The position numbers and the translations under genes were made by a program. Under the pieces are notes generated by a model, which saw only the letters and a list, made by a program, of their open reading frames with translations, had not been told where the DNA came from and ran no database searches. Source: Calonectria ilicicola (taxonomy: Eukaryota; Ascomycota; Sordariomycetes; Hypocreales; Nectriaceae). Taken from it: DNA of 64,000 bases. Where the stretch lies: positions 2,604,001 through 2,668,000 of the forward strand of contig CP085834.1 of the NCBI GenBank assembly GCA_020809705.1. Reading direction: 5' to 3'. Shown in pieces: positions 56,925-64,000 of the stretch; the stretch's first letter is position 1; each line of letters starts with the position of its first letter.

Positions 56925-58977
56925 GACTAGAAAATGTTGGATAGTCTTTTTCGCAGTCAACTACCGTTTCCTAGGTGGCTGAACTTGGCTTTATACGATT
57001 AAACTCGCAGTCCTGCATACATGGCGGATCTTTTACTAGAAAAGGCTAAATATTAAAGAGATGATCGAATAGTCAAAAATCCTAAAATGGGCAGAGTCAG
57101 GGTTATATGTCCATTCTTGCCAAATTGCCGATGACTCAGCTATTGAATTCGTTAGTCTGATTGGACTAGCATTTATGCCGTCACAGCCGTAACTGGGGTT
57201 GAGTAGCTGCATCACTCACTAGAGAAATCACACATAAAAACAAGTTTCTCGGGACTTGTTGTTCTTGAATACATAGTTAGTTTTGGCAAGAGGTGTAGCG
57301 AGCTAAGTGGGGTGACGGATGCAATCTGTATCCGTTTCATTGATTCCTCGTACGTTGAAGATGATAGGTGGACATGTTATTAGCTACCCATGTTAAAAAA
57401 GCTAGAGGGTGGTTGGAGGATCGAGACCCATTATTCCTCTAGTAAAAGCGACTGGCGGCGTGATTGCAAATGTAACCCTTGCGGGAGAGGCTCTCAGAAA
57501 AATCTGACACAGCTACTATGGACTAAATATTGGAGAAAATGGGGATCTTTTAGCCCATAATGTTTTACGGCCTAATGTGACAGCTCGTTCGATTCTTAGG
57601 CTTGATTATATCGGGAACTAAACGAGGTTTTATGGGGCGGCATGGGGGTTCATCCAAGTGAATTAGCGAGTTGAGGTGATATCTCTTGATCCATTATGTC
57701 AGCCGGCATACCCTGCAGATCCACAATCGATCCTTTGAGTGCAACCAACCATGATGATATCGACGGAGCTTTTGTGATGCATACATAATGGCATTGCATC
57801 CGCGTGGAGGTGAATTTGTTAGCCCCGCGGAGACGGAACCACGTCGGCAAAGTGTGGGCATCTCAGGGTTCAAATAGGTTACCGCGGAGAGATGCTGTGT
57901 GGGCAATGTCAACTAATGGGCCGAGCTCTCCACCCGTTTCCGGGAACTCCTCATGTTCATCGTGATCCAATAGGCTGGTCCGCGTAAATGACGGATCGCG
58001 GTGACCACGTGTTTTCGGTAACACCAACACTGAAGCAATTGCATGGAGACGATATCGACTCCATAATGGCGGGAGCCGTGCAGATAGCCAATCAGTAGGC
58101 TCCGGTTAGTCCATGCTGAGAAGGCCGGGGGGGCTGGCCTACCCTACCCTACCCACCACGCCTTGCGTTGCCTTGCACGCCTTGCAATCTTGTGGCATGT
58201 TGCCACCGGTGGGTGGAGGGGAGATTGTTGAGTAGGATGGAATTAAACATGCAAACGCCGTACCAGGGGCCACACGTGCTTAGAGTTCGCCGGGGGGCTG
58301 GAGGGGTTTGATGACGTTTGGAGATCCACAACGAGCCTCGGCCATTTTGAGCAACCCGGGCCCGCGCTCAAAGCCGCAATAGGCTTTGCTGTCATCAATA
58401 GGATTTGCAACTTAACCTTAGCTGGGCGACAGGTCAGGCGACAGGCAGGAAGTGATATGTGTGTGTTGACTGACAGCCAGGATATCGGGACACACTCCGT
58501 AGTCTCTCCCAAATGTGATTTAGGATGCATATGCATAAGCCTTGCTCGGGCCGTGTTTTAGGTTCTGCTCGGAGAAGGCCTATTGTGTAGAATAGGCCGT
58601 CCTTGTATTGCCCGTTTAAGCCGCGTGCCTCGCCAATGCCCACGCCATTCGGGCTAGTTCGTGATGCTCGATTGCCCAGCAGCAGTGACGGCGACCGTTT
58701 TGGCCCACCTCGTCCCCTGCTAGTGCCTCATATCGCCCATGCGCGTTATGTGGACTCAGGCTCTTAGCGAAATCTTAAAGAGTCAACCAAGTCAACCAAC
58801 GAGAAATTTTTTGTTTTACACCTGCGCAATTTTTAAAATCCCTATTTACCGACTATATCGTTGCATCTCAAAAAGAAAAAAAAAACACCTGGATCCCAGG
58901 CCCAGACGGAACCTCCCCAATAATTCCCCCCCCTTCCCCCCCGAAACCAGCAAGAATCCCCCGGCTGGCCAATCACA
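56925..58977. other. Intergenic region, mostly unexplained
   Basis: About 2 kb with the relic at 56985-57091 and a CCTACCCTACCCTACCC stretch at 58138-58154. C- and A-rich runs immediately precede the next start. No complete gene was seen. Confidence 0.4.
56985..57091 (+). pseudogene. Relic of a second copy of the kinase-ankyrin 3' end
   Basis: About 60 bp past the stop of the kinase-ankyrin gene, the translation TGG-C-TTTATACGATTA...CCTGCATACATGGCG...TTACTAGAAAAGGCT reads close to the gene's own end. PAYMADLLLEKA here matches PGYVADMLLEKA there (9 of 12), with most base differences at third positions, and the similarity continues after a stop (TAA). One single-base indel and a stop disrupt it. 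It is too short to be a gene and is best read as a decayed paralogous 3' end. Confidence 0.65.
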
Positions 58978-59882
58978 ATGCTGGACCCTAACAAACTCGG
59001 CCCTGTTATGTTTCTGTACCTAAAGCCCATTCCGGGATATCGGGAACCTCTAAGGGATGAGTTTGCCGCCTTGTCTAGATCTGTTTGGAAGGACGAGGAC
59101 AAGACACGGTATGAACGAACCGGAGCAGCAAGCCTCTCTTGATGTGAAATCAATATTTTCTTCTTTTGGGCTTGGAATCTGACAGTGCTTTTTTCATCAT
59201 TAGATGCCATTACTGGCTGTACCCTGAGAATAATGAGAATGAGATCCGCCTCATTGATCTGTACACTGATCTAGAGGGCATGGAATTACATGCAACTAGC
59301 GATTTAGCATGTGAGACAAGAGACATTTTTGCGGCATTCATGGCCTGATTAGATTCAGATCATTCACTAACTTTTATCTTTTTTTCCCTATACAAAGTTG
59401 TCACATTCCGGCGTATTGAGCAATACGGCGTCTCCATGGACTTGGATGAGTTGGCCCGCCGCAGAAGAGGACTACCGCCAATCTCTGGTCGAGCCTTCAA
59501 GCCTGAAGGAATCGATATTGACTACCTGGCACCAGCCCGGCAGATTGCTAATTTCCTTGGTACGCCAAAGCTGGACGAGAAGCAGCTATCCATAATCTCC
59601 TACATTACGCCTCATCCCGGCAAGCGCGCGGAGGTGACGAACTGCCTCGTGCAGCTTGGCGAGATAGCAAAGAAGGCTGGCGCCCTAACATTCTGGGTCA
59701 ACGAAGGCCTCAAGGGTGGAGAGAAGTACTGGGTTGTGGAACGCTTTGCAAACGACAAGTCGGGGGACAAGTACTACAAGGATAAGAAGATCAGCCCACT
59801 GCAGTCACAGCTTGCTTCTCTGGCAACAATAACGATTGAGAGGTGTCGCTGGGCAAATCAAGGGTTCTTTCAGAAGGAGTAG
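58978..59882 (+). CDS. Dimeric alpha/beta-barrel (ABM-like) protein
   Basis: Three exons: 58978-59108, 59204-59310 and 59398-59882; introns of 95 and 87 nt, longer than most here; 240 residues. The joins give KTRCHYWLYP and DLAFVTFRRIEQYG. The C-terminal half (ISYITPHPGKRAEVTNCLVQLGEIAKK ... FWVNEGLKGGEKYWVVERFANDKSGDKYY) is a typical antibiotic-biosynthesis-monooxygenase fold. The N-terminal half (VMFLYLKPIPGYREPLRDEF ... LIDLYTDLEG) looks like a second, divergent copy. Members oxidise quinol-type aromatics without a metal or cofactor, or act as dimer scaffolds; this protein's substrate is unknown. Confidence 0.83.
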
Positions 59883-60775
59883 GCAACACAACGGGACGCA
59901 ACCTAACACACCACAACACGCACATGCACATATATATATCCGCGCTAGTTTAGTGATTGAAAGGGTACGATTTTGGATAGCTTAGGTTTTTTTTATTTTC
60001 GGACTATTTGCTGCACGCATCCGGATATCTTGTTTAGCCAGAATATTTTAGCGCAACGGGGAAGATGGCCGGCTCGGGAGCGGGCCGCTGTCGTTCGTTC
60101 TCGTATACAGGAACGCGAACAATGCGAGCTCCTCAGGGCAGGCCGACATGGTTCCCGGATATTCGGTAGGAATATTACCCATTTTTGAAAGTCCGCAAGG
60201 ATGGAGCTAGCCCAAACGATGATGCATTTGGATTTACATACATCAATTCCCATGGCCCCCCCCCAGACCAATTTCCCCGGATTTGGGATGAAGACACTCG
60301 ATTTGGCTTTACCCACCAAGGATATATATCCCCCACACAATATAGATAAATGACTCACTGATGGGACCTTGTTGGTGGAACGAGACGCGGTCTTTGCTTG
60401 GGTTGTGCGTGGTCTATGCTCACACTTCGTCGCCCGGAATTTATTTTCCTAATTCTGACAATTGCCTCTTTTAATTTAACTAGCAAGTATCACTTTAATA
60501 CGGATTCTGTGCACGGGCCAGACCTGCGGCGCATAATATTCGCATTATTCTCAGGCTATAGCACATCGGGCGTGGTGCCGTAGCGCCAAATTTGTATTTG
60601 TGGACACCACCCCCGACACGTTCTTTTCCCCCCAGTGAAGTGAGGAGTGAAAGGTAACTCGCTAACTGTTCTATTCGGCCCTCATTCCTACGTCCCGTCC
60701 TTTGCCCTGCCCCCAGTCAGTCAGCCCAACCGCGCTCGCTTTCGCGTGCTACGTACGTATAGGACGTGTCCGGAA
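59883..60775. other. Intergenic region upstream of the bZIP gene
   Basis: About 890 bp, without a supported gene. A leader rich in C follows near 60700-60760, before the ATG at 60776. Confidence 0.4.
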
Positions 60776-62602
60776 ATGGCCAGCGCTGCCGGCAATTGGA
60801 AGGATCGCTTCACTGAGGAGCAGCTTGAGCGCAAGCGCACCTTGGACCGCGTCAGCCGCAAGAAGTCCCGCCAGCGCTCAAAGGAGGTTGTCGCTGAGCT
60901 GGAGCATCGCCTGCGCCTTGCGCTGGATGGCGACCACGGCACCTTGATCAACCGCCTGATTGATGAAAATGCGCGTCTGCAGGCCAAAGTCGACTTTTAC
61001 AAGTCTCGGCTCCAGAGCATCGTCCAGGCCGGCCAAGAGTGCTTGGATAGCGACGACGAGACATCACCTCTCGCTCCACCACCACCAAACCCTTCACCAC
61101 CACCGTCACAGCAACAATGACGGCTCAACACAAATACAAATACAACCACTAGCACCACGAGCACAACACGAGCCATGCAAGCCCGAAGTACCGCATGAAC
61201 TCTTGGCTTTCAACTTCACACCTCCATCTTGTTCCTTTCTTCACCAAACATTTTCCTTTTCTCCACTCGCCACACCCAGCCACTATTCTTCAGAGCCGCG
61301 ACCAATGGATGTCATCAATTCAATCACAAACTTGAAGGTGGTCCACCACAAAGGCAATCCCGGCTTTGACCTTATCATACAGCACATGCCCATCACGAGC
61401 AACCCTCGATACATTTTCTCAAGTTAGATGATGCCCTCGTCGTCCTTCAAAGCCCCACATGACTGACTGACTTTGTCAGGTGACCTTGAGAAAGCCGCCC
61501 TTTCCAACACCATATTTCAGGATATCCTGGAACGTCTTCTCTATGACGGCCCTGAATGCATCGCGAAATCCAGAGAATCAGCGTCGTCGCCTGATGCGGC
61601 CAACCAGAAAATCCCAGGAGAAGCAGAACGTCAACGGCGCGCAGCGGCCATTTGCGCGTGTGAGAACATCCGTCGATGGCGGAGTTGTTTCAAGTCCGAT
61701 AAGGAGTATACTGCCATATTCTGGGCGCAATACCGATATTTCTTGGTAGGCTCTTCGGCTGCTAACAGATGGAGACTTTAACAGCTAACCGTGTGCAGTT
61801 CCTCACTTTTCCGACACTGGAAAACTTTTCTAATCTTTTACCTTGGCAGCGACCTCGCCCTGCACAGTTTACTTCAAACCACCCTGCCTATGTAGATTTC
61901 TTAGTTTGGTGAGTGGCTAAGCCAGTCAAAACCAATACGTTCGCCGTGGCGGTGCTAACTTGTTCAAGGCCGCAACTGAGGGAATATTTATCCCACAACT
62001 GGCAAAAGTACAACGCAAGAGACCTCTTAATAAGTTTGATGCAAACCTTTGACATTTCTGGTCCGATTGCAGATGACCGACCGTTAATTAAGCTCAAACC
62101 AGACATGTCGGACCTGGAACTTGACGCTTCCTACCAGGGCGTAATCGAGAACCTTGAGTATTTCAGTACAGAAGAAAAATTCTGTCTGGAGTATCCTGAG
62201 CTGAGAGCCTTCGTCAACATAGACCGTAGTGCACCCGGCAGCCAACAGGATCGTCGTCAGTATGAGACAGACATTCCCACTCCAGTCACATCCATCCAAA
62301 GCGACACAGCCTCTCAACCGCTGAAGAGGAGTCTTACAGTGGATCCTCAAGAGGAAGCCCCAGCGGCAGCCAAACGCCCCCATGTCCCAGTTGTATACGC
62401 TGACCCTGGAATGACCGGAGATTTCGAAAATTGGTCATACCCGCCACAGGCACAATTCAGCAATGGCGAGCTTGCCAATATGGCCTCCGTGGCTACTATG
62501 GAGTTTATGGGGTTGTCAGGATTTCTCGCTACAGCTCCAACACCGAGACCAGACTATCATGGCCACTGGCCTCATGGTTCCCAAGACCATCATCTGCCTT
62601 GA
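60776..62602 (+). CDS. bZIP transcription factor with DUF3425-like C-terminus; frame break between domains
   Basis: The first block, 60776-61120, encodes 114 residues. It holds a basic region DRVSRKKSRQRSKE, followed by ELEHRLRLAL and a leucine-zipper-like heptad run; Asp at the usual Asn position is common in this fungal class. The second part continues in another frame: a segment ending at 61422, then 61480-61745, 61799-61908 and 61969-62602, joined by GT-AG introns of 57, 53 and 60 nt. It contains PHELLAFNF, AAAICACENIRRW and FLVWPQLREYLSHNWQ, features of DUF3425 proteins. Between about 61100 and 61150 no splice pair joins the two frames: the only nearby GT has the wrong phase. So there is either a one-base difference in the CAC/CAA-rich tract, an intron I cannot see, or two genes. 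Confidence 0.72.
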
Positions 62603-63106
62603 GATGTCACGCTGTATATGTGGAGTAACTAAATGGTTCGGCTTTGGGTGTTGTATTGGATGATAGTTTGATGATACCTCGCATACTCCAGTCATGATTC
62701 CATACAGCTGCGCTGTTGTGGAATATGTACTACATGGATTGCTTTTTGTTTAGATTTTATAGATATTTCCTGACTATGAATATTTTTACCAATTGGATTT
62801 TCTTGAGATTGGTATCCGTGAAACCTTCACGATGTAAGATAACACTGCTAATGTAACACGCAATCTGCTAGTGGCATGTTTTTTATGCATGTGGGGCCCT
62901 GAGACTTTCTCCCTTCGCGCCGAGGCTATTGCGATAGTTGCATCTCTGCTAATTTTGACTTTTCTTACCAATCCATGGTGGTTGACTAATTCAAGAATGA
63001 TACCTGTACCCTATAGACTAATCAATTTTATTATATTGGAAGGTTAGGCTCCATTACAAGAGTAATGAGTGCCGCCTTGAGATGTGGATGTGGGACATGG
63101 CCGATT

Positions 63107-63124
63107 CACCGAGTCCGTTCGGTG
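63107..63124. repeat. Short inverted repeat CACCGA/TCGGTG
   Basis: CACCGA (63107-63112), loop GTCCGT, TCGGTG (63119-63124), directly followed by TCATGTGGGGCC, the motif of the larger hairpin. No function is known. Confidence 0.7.
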
Positions 63125-63496
63125 TCATGTGGGGCCGCTTCTCCAACTCGTCGAGTTTTCATCATTGGATTAATAAATAGTTTTTTGGATCTAGGTCGTA
63201 TTAGAACCACTGAAGTAGCTGCCTACATAAAGAATTGTCTTGGATAATCATTGAAAAGATGTCATTTGCGTATTTGATGGGTCAACGGGGCGGTCTCGAT
63301 TTCCAACAAACTCTATCAATTTTTAATTCGATCAACATCTATGCTCTATTTCGATGCGCGCTTCTCATTCATCTCCATAGTAAAAAGGAGTCCGTAGTAA
63401 ATAATAGGAATGATTAAACCCCTTCAATCTACCCTAGATAATCGTAACGACGCATCCCCTCCAACCATATTTTGTAACGTCCCCGACGTTGAAGTC

Positions 63497-63522
63497 ATGT
63501 GGGGCCTCTTCGGGCCCCACAT
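63497..63522. repeat. Perfect 10-bp inverted repeat with 6-nt loop
   Basis: ATGTGGGGCC (63497-63506), loop TCTTCG, GGCCCCACAT (63513-63522). Perfect pairing across 10 bp. Confidence 0.9.
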
Positions 63523-64000
63523 CTCCGAATCTTGACCCCGGAGTCCTTGTAAATCCCGATTGCGCATCAAGAGAATTCTACCTGCAAAGGGCCGACGCTT
63601 ATCATAAATTTGATCAAGTAGGTAATATCGGCTATGTAGATCCCTGATGCGATTGTCTACAATATGATGCCAGAGATACATCTTGGATTACGCGACATAC
63701 GATGCAGGGAAAAGGCCGATTTTGACGTTTCAGTCTCAGTTTGATTATCTAGTCGCTTTGAAATTACAGACTAGGGAACTAGCATAGGATTAGCCTATCA
63801 CATGCTGAGACCTGGTACGTTTCCCTTATCCAGGCTATGCCTAAAGAATCCGTGGAGGTGGGTTTTAGCCGTTCCCCGCGTACACCGGTTGTAGCTTGCG
63901 CATCCTTTATTACCTAGCTGAGTTTAGCACAAACTTAATGCAACTGCCGGTATATTTTCCTCGGGATACTTCACATCAACAACCGACGACGAGGAAAGAG

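Larger units (their letters stand above)
62603..64000. other. Right-end region without supported gene; hairpins
   Basis: About 1.4 kb of intergenic DNA. Three copies of an ATGTGGGGCC-type motif occur, one forming a perfect 10-bp hairpin (63497-63522), plus a smaller hairpin at 63107-63124. No coding region is supported, though the window may end inside a gene's upstream region. Confidence 0.4.

Noticed and set aside
63424..63681. Minus-strand frame near the right end
   Set aside because: It runs straight through the perfect hairpin, has no domain and is best explained as chance.
1..64000. CRISPR arrays, bacterial operons, rRNA genes
   Set aside because: The window is fungal, with introns and RIP. 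No regularly spaced short repeats or rRNA-like stretches were seen.

Overview
The window reads as nuclear DNA of a filamentous ascomycete (Pezizomycotina; a Hypocreales-type Sordariomycete is my guess, not shown). The grounds are short GT-AG introns of about 46-95 nt, gene families typical of that group (Zn2Cys6 regulator, fungal bZIP with DUF3425-like C-terminus, HET, PNP-NACHT-ankyrin), and an A+T-saturated block with C-to-T and G-to-A changes of the kind made by repeat-induced point mutation (RIP).

Region 1, 1-7833: an A+T block. Its core is a dead Ty1/Copia LTR retrotransposon (1017-7828) with 175-bp LTRs, a 5-bp target duplication (ACATC) and a reverse transcriptase/RNase H remnant. A still more A+T-rich tract (about 235-960) lies outside the left LTR. 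G+C content recovers abruptly just past the right LTR.

Region 2, 10.3-30.6 kb: ordinary gene-rich DNA. It holds a secreted or membrane kelch protein, an NAD-epimerase-like protein, three short-chain dehydrogenases, an NmrA-like protein, a Zn2Cys6 regulator, a secreted carboxylesterase, a monocarboxylate-type MFS transporter and a 7-TM protein. The mix resembles a tailoring, detoxification or catabolic island without a backbone synthase. A tRNA-Ser(AGA) lies at 31.5 kb.

Region 3, 33.5-45.8 kb: a helical protein of unknown function, a HET-domain pseudogene, a sugar transporter with five introns, and a 1556-residue PNP-NACHT-ankyrin NLR. With the kinase-ankyrin gene at 54-57 kb this looks like a self/non-self recognition or stress-sensing neighbourhood.

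Region 4, 46-64 kb: a Ser/Thr-rich secreted protein, a zinc-free MDR reductase, a secreted beta-helix-like protein of bacterial appearance, an SRPBCC protein, a kinase-ankyrin fusion followed by a relic of a second copy of its 3' end, an ABM-like monooxygenase-fold protein, and a bZIP/DUF3425 regulator whose frame breaks between the two domains.

Exon boundaries were worked out by hand from frame continuity and splice sites. No homology search was run. Family names rest on motifs I recognise, and absence of a gene in a gap means only that I saw none.
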